A stretch of 64,000 bases of DNA, from the NCBI RefSeq assembly GCF_000968375.1, contig NZ_CP009933.1:3286001-3350000 (forward strand), written 5' to 3'. This DNA comes from Clostridium scatologenes (lineage in GTDB: Bacteria > Bacillota > Clostridia > Clostridiales > Clostridiaceae). The translations under genes were made by a program, and so were the position numbers. The stretch's first letter is position 1; every line of letters begins with the position of its first letter. Of the stretch, positions 24,291 to 32,538 are shown piece by piece. The notes under the pieces are model-generated. The model did not search any database, was not told where the DNA came from, and worked only from the letters and a program-made list of their open reading frames with translations.

Positions 24291-24983
24291 TTAGTCTTTA
24301 CTATTTTTGTATTCATCATCAAATTCACCCCATTCTCTTCTATTTTCTTCATCATGATCCTTTATAGCTTTTGCAATCTTTCTAATGAATTTGTCGCTAG
24401 TAATGGTTTTTCCATAGGCAACATTAAAAGCCATAATTATTTCTTTTAACGTGTTCTTATAAACTTTTGGGTTATTAACCAATTGAAATAACCTTTCATA
24501 TAGTTCTAATAATTCTCCTGCTTCACCTAATCCATGATCCATACAATCTTCATATTCTTCTCCTCTTATAAAACACTGGTCTAATGAATTTTTTATATTA
24601 GTTAACAACTTCTTTTCATTAATCTGATAAGTATTTAAATAAAGGTCAAACATTGCGCCTTCATCTACTCCAGTTTGCATTATTGTTATTTCTTCCCCTG
24701 TATCTGGGTCTGTTACTGTGTCTTCATATTTAAATTCATAATCCTTAATTTCATTTTGCAATTTAATTCTCTGCATTTCTAATTTATCAATTTCAGTAAC
24801 ATCATTACCTATATACTTCTCTGACATATTGAACATTTGTGATATTTGCTTTATTCTTTTATCAGCTACACGCACCTTTTTACTTTCCCATTGATGAACA
24901 ACTTGGCGACTTATTGAAAGCTTATCAGCTAGGTCTTGCATAGATAAATTGTACAATTCCCTTATATAACTCAAACCAATCAA
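24291..24983 (-). CDS. XRE repressor with coiled-coil, copy B
   Basis: About 230 residues from the TTG at 24983, chosen because GGAGGA lies six bases upstream and it gives MIGLSYIREL, matching the start of copy A. The helix-turn-helix (MQDLADKLSISRQVVHQWES) is followed by IDKLEMQRIKLQNEIKDYEF, then an extra alpha-helical domain absent from copy A. A consensus promoter surrounded by three identical operator sequences lies upstream. Recognition helices and operators of A and B differ, so they probably read different sites. Confidence 0.8.
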   Translation of the reverse strand: MIGLSYIRELYNLSMQDLADKLSISRQVVHQWESKKVRVADKRIKQISQMFNMSEKYIGNDVTEIDKLEMQRIKLQNEIKDYEFKYEDTVTDPDTGEEITIMQTGVDEGAMFDLYLNTYQINEKKLLTNIKNSLDQCFIRGEEYEDCMDHGLGEAGELLELYERLFQLVNNPKVYKNTLKEIIMAFNVAYGKTITSDKFIRKIAKAIKDHDEENRREWGEFDDEYKNSKD

Positions 24984-25008
24984 TTTTATTCCTCCATAAT
25001 TATCTGAC

Positions 25009-25077
25009 ATTTGTTAGATGTATCTTACAAATTTATAATACAATTTTATCTAACAAATGTCAAGTAATTTGTTAGAA
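25009..25077. promoter_or_regulatory. triple operator and consensus promoter of repressor B
   Basis: ATTTGTTAGAT occurs at 25009-25019, inverted at 25048-25058, and as ATTTGTTAGAA at 25067-25077. On the minus strand TTGACA (25059-25064), a 17-base spacer and TATTAT form the promoter. One operator lies in the spacer, one upstream and one downstream. Confidence 0.8.
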
Positions 25078-25111
25078 TTTTTTCTGATTAGTTTTCAATC
25101 TATCTCTAAGA

Positions 25112-25444
25112 CTAATTTAATAATCTGTAACTATTCCTATTTTTAATATACCTTAGTACTTCAGAAATTATATTATCACCATCAAAACTTTTAACTAAAT
25201 GATATCTTTCTTTTTGGTTATAATTATTAGCTAAATTAAATTCTAATAAATTATAACCAAAAGCTTGTTCATCTATTTGAATCTTATATTTTTTATTCAT
25301 AATTTTTAGAATAACATCATAGTCCCCATACCCATTTTGTGTAATATTATAATTTTTAATATCATTGCCTTCTAAAGCTTCTATAATATAATTTTCATTT
25401 TTCTTTATAGAATTTTTTTGTAACCAATCCTCTACTTTATTCAT
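25112..25444 (-). CDS. hypothetical phage early protein
   Basis: 110 residues from the ATG at 25444, which follows GGAGGA and overlaps the end of the preceding gene by eight bases. Beta-rich centre (YDVILKIMNKKYKIQIDEQA) and a helical end (DNIISEVLRYIKNR). Last gene of the leftward operon that begins at the divergent switch. No family recognised. Confidence 0.55.
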   Translation of the reverse strand: MNKVEDWLQKNSIKKNENYIIEALEGNDIKNYNITQNGYGDYDVILKIMNKKYKIQIDEQAFGYNLLEFNLANNYNQKERYHLVKSFDGDNIISEVLRYIKNRNSYRLLN

Positions 25445-25862
25445 TATCTTCCTCCAATTCTTCCACTTCATCATCCTCTTCAAAAATGTAATCATAGACT
25501 GATATAACAATTTCTAGATTCAATCCAAAAGATATCTTAAATTCATTTGTAGACTCGTCCCAAATAATATCTCCAATAATCTCCAAAGTATCGAAACTAA
25601 AAGGATCTTCAGCAAGTGCATAATCAAGTATGATAAATTGTTCATATAACATTTCATCTATTGTCTTAGAATTAACAACAACTTCCCATTCGTTACCTCT
25701 ATCTTTGGAATAGATTCTCATACCAAAATCTATCATACCTTTACTTTCTATTGTGATGCTTCCTACATCGCTTAATGATACCTCATTTAACATATCTACC
25801 ATTTCGTCTAAACATACAATTTTCAAATCACTTTTTACTTGTATATTTGCATTTTTACTCAT
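25437..25862 (-). CDS. acidic hypothetical phage early protein
   Basis: 141 residues, acidic, ending in a run of Asp/Glu (EEDDEVEELEEDNE). Beta-strand pattern through most of its length (SDVGSITIESKGMIDFGMRI). Start overlaps the preceding small gene as TAATG, so translation is coupled. Function unknown. Confidence 0.6.
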   Translation of the reverse strand: MSKNANIQVKSDLKIVCLDEMVDMLNEVSLSDVGSITIESKGMIDFGMRIYSKDRGNEWEVVVNSKTIDEMLYEQFIILDYALAEDPFSFDTLEIIGDIIWDESTNEFKISFGLNLEIVISVYDYIFEEDDEVEELEEDNE

Positions 25863-25972
25863 TAACTGAATCCCCCCTTGATTCTTTTGAATTGTTTTAG
25901 ATTCTCTGCTGTTAGCTCTATTCCAAGTGTATTTGCATATTTAATGAATTGTTTTAGGATTTTTATATTCAT
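25862..25972 (-). CDS. 36-residue small protein
   Basis: ATG at 25972 follows GGAGGGAGAAGA. It encodes MNIKILKQFIKYANTLGIE followed by a helical LTAENLKQFKRIKGGFS end, and its TAA overlaps the ATG of the next gene as TAATG. The strong SD and stop-start overlap argue for a real gene in the early operon. It may also serve as a leader that couples translation. Confidence 0.65.
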   Translation of the reverse strand: MNIKILKQFIKYANTLGIELTAENLKQFKRIKGGFS

Positions 25973-26098
25973 TCTTCTCCCTCCACCTTAAAATTTTATA
26001 GACTTTACCCAATTGGAGGTGTATAATCTAATTGTTGAGTTAGAGTATCTTTCCTTCGGGTTAGGTACTTTTTATTTATAATAAATTTAATTATTACC

Positions 26099-26425
26099 TT
26101 AGATTTCATAAATTTTGCCTTCTACATTATCCTTGTCCCCTCTTACTTGTGGTTTAATCCAAACCTTCTTACCACTTTGATATTCTCTCCAATGCCCTCG
26201 TACTGTCCAACCAAAGGTATGCCGTTCATATTCTCTTTTTTCTTCTTCTGTAAGTTCTGGAATATGATCTGTATTTAGTCTTATTATGTTTTGCTTTATA
26301 AGTTTTATCTTGGGTTTTTTACCAGCTCTTTTGTTCTTTTTAGATTGAACTTTTTTAATATGAGTTTTAGTTTGCTTTATGACGTACTCTTGATTAAGTG
26401 ACATATATTCGTTAATGAACATCAT
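26099..26425 (-). CDS. phage protein with GWTVRGHWR end
   Basis: About 108 residues, assuming the start at 26425 that overlaps the upstream stop as TAATG. A basic middle (KKVQSKKNKRAGKKPKIKL) precedes a conserved-looking C-terminus (HTFGWTVRGHWREYQSGKKV, then WIKPQVRG), a motif I have seen at the end of several Clostridium phage and mobile-element proteins. Probably nucleic-acid binding; function unknown. Confidence 0.6.
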   Translation of the reverse strand: MMFINEYMSLNQEYVIKQTKTHIKKVQSKKNKRAGKKPKIKLIKQNIIRLNTDHIPELTEEEKREYERHTFGWTVRGHWREYQSGKKVWIKPQVRGDKDNVEGKIYEI

Positions 26426-26832
26426 TATAGATATGTCTTGTCCATCCACTGTTCTACTTCTTTTCTTTTATTTACAGGCACTGTATTTATATTATTTTTT
26501 TGTCTATCCTCTATATAAAAAATTTCTATTGATGGTATCTTATTATTAATTATTATGTCCTTTTTTGCTTTTTCAAAATCGAAATAGAACCCATACAAAT
26601 ACATCCATTTACCTTCTTCTGAAGAAGCATAAACATTGAATTCATTACTATTTTTGCAAATTAAAGTGTGCATATAATATATTGCAACTTTTTGAAACGA
26701 TTCTTTAATTTCCTCTACATTTCCTCTAATATAATCTAAATTATTAAAATGCCATGAACGTATTAAATCTATATTTTGTTTTGTTAGTTCAATTATATCT
26801 TCTTTAAATAAATTTAATGTTAACTCTTTCAC
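26425..26832 (-). CDS. first gene of the leftward early operon, hypothetical
   Basis: 135 residues from the GTG at 26832, with GGGGGGTG just upstream; an ATG at 26847 would add five residues that include this SD. Mixed alpha/beta sequence with YGFYFDFEKAKKDIII in the centre. It is the first gene after the minus-strand promoter of the divergent switch, so it should be expressed when that promoter is open. Confidence 0.6.
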   Translation of the reverse strand: MKELTLNLFKEDIIELTKQNIDLIRSWHFNNLDYIRGNVEEIKESFQKVAIYYMHTLICKNSNEFNVYASSEEGKWMYLYGFYFDFEKAKKDIIINNKIPSIEIFYIEDRQKNNINTVPVNKRKEVEQWMDKTYL

Positions 26833-26904
26833 TTCCACACCCCCCATTAGTCATATTAAGGTAGCCACCCTCTTTCAAAAATTATTCGTATAAGCTATAA
26901 TTTT

Positions 26905-27003
26905 ATTATATATCAACATATATTATATGTCAACATACAATAGTAAAGTTTTTTGATATTTTTAACTATATATATTGACATATAGTATCTATTAACATAT
27001 AAT
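26905..27003. promoter_or_regulatory. divergent genetic switch: two consensus promoters with paired operators
   Basis: Leftward promoter: TTGACA (plus-strand complement at 26928-26933), 17 bp, TATAAT (26905-26910). Rightward promoter: TTGACA (26975-26980), 17 bp, TATAAT (26998-27003). The motif TYRACATAYA occurs at 26913, 26930, 26975 and 26992, as two pairs each 17 bp apart, so each pair covers the -10 and -35 of one promoter. A single repressor could close both, as in lambdoid switches. Confidence 0.85.
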
Positions 27004-27036
27004 ATATGCATAAGTACTATATGAGGAGTGTATAAA

Positions 27037-27270
27037 ATGATTCGTGTTAATATAGATAAAATATTATCCCAAAAAAATAAAACTGTTTATTGGCTTGGTA
27101 AAGAAGCTAATATAACTCAATATAATTTGGGTAAACTAGTTAAGAACCAAACCAATAGTATCAAATTCGATAGCCTTGAAAAAATCTGCGATGTTTTAGA
27201 ATGTGATATATCTGATATATTAGAAATAACTAAAGATACAGAAATTAATAAAAAGGCAGAGGAAAAATAA
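27037..27270 (+). CDS. Cro/CI-type XRE repressor
   Basis: 77 residues from the ATG at 27037, eight bases behind GAGGAG. It is the only clear plus-strand gene of the prophage. The helix-turn-helix covers about residues 13-35 (KNKTVYWLGKEANITQYNLG), followed by the FDSLEKICDVLECDISDILE helices that close the XRE fold. Compact XRE proteins of this type regulate phage and plasmid switches. It reads away from the early operon and ends in a strong terminator. It is the best candidate for the protein that binds the paired operators. Confidence 0.85.
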   Translation: MIRVNIDKILSQKNKTVYWLGKEANITQYNLGKLVKNQTNSIKFDSLEKICDVLECDISDILEITKDTEINKKAEEK

Positions 27271-27284
27271 TCCTGCTGCCTTTT
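27251..27284 (+). terminator. intrinsic terminator of the switch repressor
   Basis: AAAAGGCAG pairs with CTGCCTTTT, with an inner AGGA/TCCT stem. It overlaps the end of the coding sequence. Confidence 0.85.
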
Positions 27285-27388
27285 ATATTATATTTATCCT
27301 TTTCTCATATTCTCATAATTTTTCTGTCAATTATAAAAACATTTACTATCAATAAGATAAATATATTTTAAAAAAATCTTTCAGAACA

Positions 27389-27571
27389 TTATTTGTTGTT
27401 TTTTAAATGTTCCTCAACTTTTTTTGATGATGTACCAACTGCTGCTACAGCTTCTTCTAATTCTTTTTTAGTACAACCAAATTTTTTACACCAATAATTA
27501 ACTTCGTATGGTTCATGTATATTAATTCTTTTACCATCCAATGGTTCTTTTATTGTAGTGTCATCACCCAT
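27389..27571 (-). CDS. DUF3606 family protein
   Basis: 60 residues: DGKRINIHEPYEVNYWCKKF, then TKKELEEAVAAVG and KKVEEHLKNN. This is the full DUF3606 pattern (RIN.HE.YEV.YW ... L..AV..VG). The family is a small helical protein of unknown role, common in proteobacteria and sporadic elsewhere. It is a lone gene convergent to the switch repressor, with SD GGGAGAT before ATG. Confidence 0.85.
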   Translation of the reverse strand: MGDDTTIKEPLDGKRINIHEPYEVNYWCKKFGCTKKELEEAVAAVGTSSKKVEEHLKNNK

Positions 27572-27764
27572 AATCTCATCTCCCTTCTTTTGTAAGTATT
27601 CTACAAATTAAAGGAAAATCCTCTATTTACTGTTAAATAATTTGAACTTTTGCGAAAATTTAATTTATTTTAGACAAAAATAAATAGGAAAACTACTTGC
27701 GTAAACTCCCCTATCATCAAACCATAATTGCCATACTAAGATATGTCTTAATACAAATTAAATA

Positions 27765-29285
27765 TTAATGATATTTAAATGTAAACCCTTTATACAATGT
27801 TTGATATCTTTTAGATTTTGGATTACATATATCTGAAATTCTTGATTGAGCTAACTTGATTCCAAATACTTTTTCAGATTTTTCTTCTAATTTAGTACAA
27901 CTTTCAAATTTTCCCAAACTAATTTCATCTTTAAATATTTCTACTTCTTTACATTTTAATTTTGCACATTTCACTCCAGATTTTTTCATTTCTTCCTTTG
28001 GATCATAATGAACCCAATTCCATATTTTTGAACCTTTTGATAAATATTTTTTTACTGTTGTTTTACTTAGTTTGAACATATTACTTATTTCTGTAGAAGT
28101 TAAATTGGGATTATCTCTTTTAATTTCACAAACCATTTTTACTAATGACTTTAAGGCGAATTCACAACATTGTTTCCAATCAATACTCGATAAATCAAAT
28201 AATTCATTTAACTTGCTATTAATAATTGAGTTTCTAATCCATTCTAATTCTGATTTTCTGCAATCTAAAATTATATAATTTTCTTTTTTTATACCATTTT
28301 TTAAAGCTAAATTTTCTTTTATTTTATCGTTTTCTTGTTCTTCTTCAAGTGTTTTTGATTTTTTACCATAATATGAAAAACAATCTTCATAATGCTGTAA
28401 TCCGTGTGTTTCCAAAATATAACCTTCACTATTTAATTCAAAGTAAAAATCATATAATTTATTACCTTTTAGCTTAGGGTTATCATGTTTTATATTTTTA
28501 GACCAATCAAAAATTTTTTGAGTTTCAAAATTTTTATCAACTAATTTTTCAAGCATTATAAATAGAAATTTTTCCGGAAATGATTTTCCATCTGAACAAT
28601 TACAACCTATTGAATGATTTAGATATATATTACATATGCCTACTTCTTTAGTGCTTACACGACCGCATTCAGGACAAACAGGAACTATCTTTTTTTCAGT
28701 ACATTTACTATATAATTTAGCTTCATCATACCCTCCTTGAAAATATGGTATCATCCAATGTGTTTCCTTATTTGCTACTATTGAATTTATGTCTTCTATT
28801 ACAATATGTGCTTTATCTCCACATACCAAACATCTAGTATTTCTATTCATAAGATGATTTTCTTCTATCCAGCTTCTATTATCACAAAACCCACAATTAT
28901 TACATTTGTACTGATACCACTTTCTGTTTTCTATACTTTTTTCTCTTTTATATTCTCTATGTTCTCTATTTACTATAGTTATATCTCTGTAGTTATCTTT
29001 AAATCTTTTTCCTATTTCTATTTTAAATTCATCAGTTATTTTTTCTAATAATTTTCCTAAATGACAATTTTTAAAATGAATTGCATTTATCCTAAATGGT
29101 TTATTATTCAAATATTTTATTTTTAAATAACCTTTATGATAATTAACAATTTTTACATCAAATTTTATATCATCATAAACTCCTTTAACCTTGCTTCCAA
29201 TGCTTCCTTTCCAATTAATGCTACCTTCTTTTCCTTTTCCACCCTTATTCCATCTAGGCAAACCACCTAAAAATACTTTTTTCAT
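27765..29285 (-). CDS. Vsr-like (EDxHD) homing endonuclease with zinc fingers
   Basis: About 506 residues (ATG at 29285; a GTG at 29297 is also possible, as no strong SD decides). The first half has zinc-binding CxxC pairs (CNNCGFC, CLVC, CPEC, CNC). Near 239-305 lies a nuclease core with SFPEKFL, YDFYFEL and ETHGLQHYE, the arrangement of very-short-patch-repair-like EDxHD homing endonucleases. A helix-turn-helix (STEISNMFKLSKTTVKKYLS) and a C-terminal NUMOD-like repeat follow. It is a free-standing mobile endonuclease in the accessory arm, flanked by 190 and 450 bp without genes. Confidence 0.75.
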   Translation of the reverse strand: MKKVFLGGLPRWNKGGKGKEGSINWKGSIGSKVKGVYDDIKFDVKIVNYHKGYLKIKYLNNKPFRINAIHFKNCHLGKLLEKITDEFKIEIGKRFKDNYRDITIVNREHREYKREKSIENRKWYQYKCNNCGFCDNRSWIEENHLMNRNTRCLVCGDKAHIVIEDINSIVANKETHWMIPYFQGGYDEAKLYSKCTEKKIVPVCPECGRVSTKEVGICNIYLNHSIGCNCSDGKSFPEKFLFIMLEKLVDKNFETQKIFDWSKNIKHDNPKLKGNKLYDFYFELNSEGYILETHGLQHYEDCFSYYGKKSKTLEEEQENDKIKENLALKNGIKKENYIILDCRKSELEWIRNSIINSKLNELFDLSSIDWKQCCEFALKSLVKMVCEIKRDNPNLTSTEISNMFKLSKTTVKKYLSKGSKIWNWVHYDPKEEMKKSGVKCAKLKCKEVEIFKDEISLGKFESCTKLEEKSEKVFGIKLAQSRISDICNPKSKRYQTLYKGFTFKYH

Positions 29286-29297
29286 TTTTAATATCAC

Positions 29298-29746
29298 ACT
29301 CTTTTTATTTTATAGTTTTTATAAAATATGATAAATCTGATTTTTATAACCATCTTCATCTCATTTAAGAGTATTGTGAATATTTCTTCTTAATTTTATA
29401 CATGAAAAAAATACCTACAGATGCATTTGCCATATATGCATACTTTTTGTTTATAAAATGTTAAGTTTTGAATCTACCAATAAAACAAAAATAGACTCCA
29501 TACACTAAAATCAATAAGTATATTAGTCTACATTTTTATTTTTAAGAGTATTTATTTTTAGCCATTACAAAACTAAATGGTAGCAACAGTTTTTTAAACT
29601 ATTACTACCATTTTAACATTGATTTAAATCTTATTCGGCTACTCACTACAGAATTATTATTATGCAGTATATTTTTATTTTGAGTCCAGTAAATATTAAA
29701 ATACATCATATTGAAATCAAATACCCTCTAAACTAGAACATCAATT
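29298..29746. other. 450-bp gene-free stretch
   Basis: AT-rich, with no coding frame that has an SD. Apart from the hairpin at 29575-29613 nothing recognisable is present. It probably carries the 3' region of the toxin/immunity unit and the 5' region of the endonuclease gene. Confidence 0.5.
29575..29613. terminator. hairpin between the immunity and endonuclease genes
   Basis: AAATGGTAG pairs with CTACCATTT, with an inner AGTTT/AAACT stem. The T-runs are short on both strands, so termination is likely but not strong. Confidence 0.55.
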
Positions 29747-30208
29747 TCATGATAAAAATCCTACTGTAATTTCTCCCTCATGATAAAATTCAATAATTAT
29801 ATTATAGTCTGATGAAACTAGCCAAGTATCAAAACTTACAGATGTAACATCATCAATAAATGTTATAATATCTTTTAATTGACATTCTAAACATGGTAAT
29901 TTTTCTTCATCCCACATTACATAAAATAATACTGAAGTATCAACTAAATCATTAATGTCAGATAACTTTTTTATACTCTTTTTCGTATTCACATTACTCC
30001 AATCCATCCTTCCATTAACTGTGAATAGAAATTTTTCTTGAATATTTATTACTATCTTCTGACCTTCATCATAATCCAAAATTTTTCCACCAGTGTTTTC
30101 TATACATTCTTGTAATAAAGTATTACTTTCCCATTCTTTTCGAATAATATTTATCTCATTCTTCTTTTTTAATTCATTATATTTTTTTTTCATTTCCTCA
30201 TTCATCAT
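29747..30208 (-). CDS. putative immunity protein for the adjacent toxin
   Basis: 153 residues, acidic, no signal peptide. Helical N-terminus, then beta-rich segments (KIVINIQEKFLFTV, LFYVMWDEEKLPCLECQL) ending with VSFDTWLVSS and IIIEFYHEGEITVGF. It starts eight bases after the toxin gene stop, so both are on one transcript. Small acidic proteins in this position normally bind and block the C-terminal toxin domain. The immunity family is not identified. Confidence 0.65.
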   Translation of the reverse strand: MMNEEMKKKYNELKKKNEINIIRKEWESNTLLQECIENTGGKILDYDEGQKIVINIQEKFLFTVNGRMDWSNVNTKKSIKKLSDINDLVDTSVLFYVMWDEEKLPCLECQLKDIITFIDDVTSVSFDTWLVSSDYNIIIEFYHEGEITVGFLS

Positions 30209-30215
30209 TTCACCT

Positions 30216-31688
30216 CTATTTATTCCATAAATTTATTATTTTTCTATATTCACTTTCTAGTATATCAATTGGAATTACCTTTTTCACAGCATTTGCTCCT
30301 TTTCCGTTGGTAAAGTCTTCAATATTATAATGCACTCCCATTTCAGAATCGAAATCTAACCTCCATCTAACTTTTCCATCTAATGATTGCCTTCCTATTT
30401 GTTTTTCATGTCCATAACTTGATTGTAATCTTCCTTGATATGCTTTTGAACCATTCTTGAATGTACCTGTTGAATCAAGTTCCTTTATTAATACTTTTCT
30501 TGCTGAGTCATGTGAAGATGCAGTATCAAAAATAATTTCTCTAGAATTAGTAGCTGCAGCCATCCCCTTTGTAGGTGAAACAAAAACGGTTCCCATTGAT
30601 ATTTTAGGTTCATCAGTATAATCAAGCTTATAACCATATAATTTACTACTTATTATTTGTCCATCTTTTGTGATTATATCATCATTAGGAAGTTCTGCTC
30701 CCATAAAATATTGTTTAGATTCTTCTAACCTGTAAATATAAATATATCCATCTTTTTCATAAGTTATTTGTTTAGGCAAATTAGATATCTCATTTGGAAA
30801 ATATGTCTTAAGTCCTACATTAAGTCCTAAAATATCAGATTTAATGTATTTTCGTGCTTCTTCATATGTAAATACAGTTTCTTTTATTTTCTTATATTCG
30901 TCTTCGCCTAAAACAACTTTTGCATATTCTAGTATTTGCTTTTCTTCTGCTGTTAACTCTCCTGGATTTTTCAGCATTAATTGCATTACTTTATTTTTAT
31001 CTACTTGTCCACCTTCTGAGATAATGGACATACCTCTAAATTTAGACATTCCCTCAGTTATTCCTGATATTTTTGAAAATACTGAGCATATATTTTCTTC
31101 CATATCTCGTACGCCATTACAATATGCATTAAATGAATCTTTAAAATCTGTTAAACTAGTTGTTTGATCTTTTAGTGAATTTCGTGCCTTTTCAACATCT
31201 TCTCCAATAGGAAATGATGTAAAGGTTAGGCTGTTTGCTAAATTTAATATTTCTACAAATTTAGAATCCATTTTTTTAAAATGGTTATTTACACATTCAT
31301 CAACATTGTTATTTATTGAAAACTGTCCTCCATATTGAAGTGAAATAATCCCTGTATCGTCATTTGTAAGAGCTACTCCACCTGCACTTCTTTTTATGCA
31401 GGCTTCAAAATTCTCACTTCTTTTCTTCAATTGAATTGCCCTTGGCTTTTCTTCATTTTCTAAAGCATTTTTCGTATATTTCATTTTTTCTATTAAATTT
31501 GTGTAAAATTCCTGCTTTTTAATATGAATTTCCATAAATTTATCTTTTGCTTCACCAGACCATCCTAAGTCAGTAAGTTCTTTAATTGCTTTGTTTATAT
31601 TTTCTTTTTGTTCTTCTAAATCCTTTATTGCATTTTCATATTCCCTTATTGTCGCAGTTAATTCACCTATGTCTAAACTAAAGTCCAT
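30216..31688 (-). CDS. WXG/LXG-type polymorphic toxin, type VII secretion substrate
   Basis: 490 residues. The N-terminal 100 residues form a helical hairpin with WSG at 43-45 in place of WxG (LTDLGWSGEAKDKF), as in LXG/WXG100 effectors. A long middle region follows. The end is a compact domain (SSYGHEKQIGRQS, KVRWRLDFDSEMGVHYNIED, then KKVIPIDI) typical of the exchangeable C-terminal toxin domains of interbacterial effectors. No secretion genes are in the window, so export would rely on a host ESX system. Toxin activity (nuclease or other) is not assigned. Confidence 0.75.
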   Translation of the reverse strand: MDFSLDIGELTATIREYENAIKDLEEQKENINKAIKELTDLGWSGEAKDKFMEIHIKKQEFYTNLIEKMKYTKNALENEEKPRAIQLKKRSENFEACIKRSAGGVALTNDDTGIISLQYGGQFSINNNVDECVNNHFKKMDSKFVEILNLANSLTFTSFPIGEDVEKARNSLKDQTTSLTDFKDSFNAYCNGVRDMEENICSVFSKISGITEGMSKFRGMSIISEGGQVDKNKVMQLMLKNPGELTAEEKQILEYAKVVLGEDEYKKIKETVFTYEEARKYIKSDILGLNVGLKTYFPNEISNLPKQITYEKDGYIYIYRLEESKQYFMGAELPNDDIITKDGQIISSKLYGYKLDYTDEPKISMGTVFVSPTKGMAAATNSREIIFDTASSHDSARKVLIKELDSTGTFKNGSKAYQGRLQSSYGHEKQIGRQSLDGKVRWRLDFDSEMGVHYNIEDFTNGKGANAVKKVIPIDILESEYRKIINLWNK

Positions 31689-31869
31689 TTACTTCCCCCA
31701 TGTACTAATTCTTTATTGCATTTTTATATTAATGTAATTGATAACATATATCTAATTTTTACATTAATATTCATATACTTACTTTATTTTAATTATTTTG
31801 TACATGAATGTCAATATTGCTTTATTTTTCCTTTGATAATGTAGAATACTTTAAGTTATTGGTGTTTCT

Positions 31870-32046
31870 TTATTCTCCTAATTCTTTATATAAATCACAC
31901 CATTTCGCTTCGTCCTTGCCAGTTAGTTTACAATTTCCACGTCTTATACAATGCAAATCAGGATTTTTATATTTGCTCTTAAAATTAACTTTAACATGTA
32001 TACAATTAGTACATACCTTATTTATTACGGTATTATTTTCATTCAT
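31870..32046 (-). CDS. small cysteine-rich (zinc-ribbon-like) protein
   Basis: 58 residues starting MNENNTVINKVCTNCIHVKV. Six Cys (CTNC, HC, GNC and WC) are spaced as in small zinc-binding proteins of phages. AGGTGAT provides the SD just before ATG. It is overlapped on the plus strand by a hydrophobic frame that is its shadow. It is a single gene between the toxin gene and the long noncoding region. Function unknown. Confidence 0.7.
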   Translation of the reverse strand: MNENNTVINKVCTNCIHVKVNFKSKYKNPDLHCIRRGNCKLTGKDEAKWCDLYKELGE

Positions 32047-32518
32047 TTATAATCACCTGTTTATATTTTTTCTTCTTAATATATTCTTTTAAATGAAACC
32101 ATTTCATTATTAACTAAAATTATACATCACTATATAAAAAAAATAAATGATTGTAACTTTATTAAAATATATTAATAATTAACTATTAAAAACATAGATA
32201 TATAGAGTATATATAAGATTTCAATTCACATCCTAAAATCAATAAGGATAACCTCTGTTTGATTTAAATACCACCATCAATTCTAGAACCATATTCATGC
32301 ACTATACAACGAGTTTTAGGCACTCTACAATCCTAGTAGACCAACTTTATATCTCTTCCATTTTACCCTCTTAAATCTCCTTTAAATCGTCATATTTTCT
32401 TACTAGATTTTAGATTTAAACTTGACTTATGAATTGAGTAATTTATAGTTTTTGGTCTGTAGGGAAATGGACGTAGTTAGCCCTAGAAAGTGCTTAAAAA
32501 TGGAAATCAAAGTAAAAA
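32047..32518. other. 470-bp gene-free stretch
   Basis: AT-rich, without a convincing coding frame. A possible plus-strand promoter (TTGACT, 16 bp, TATAGT; 32423-32450) lies near its right end. The segment 32230-32420 has a few protein-like codons (minus strand, TRCIVHEYGSRIDGG) broken by stops, perhaps a remnant. Confidence 0.4.
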
Positions 32519-32538
32519 GAGTCACATTTCTGTAACTC
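32519..32538 (-). terminator. intrinsic terminator of the noncoding RNA
   Basis: On the minus strand GAGTTACA-GAAA-TGTGACTC (one G-U, GNRA loop) followed by TTTTTACTTT. The plus-strand version has a C-A mismatch. Confidence 0.85.

Noticed and set aside
31808..32092. Plus-strand frame for a hydrophobic 94-residue protein
   Set aside because: It is the complement of the small Cys-rich gene at 31870-32046, which has an SD and a sensible composition; the hydrophobic bias is the usual antisense effect.
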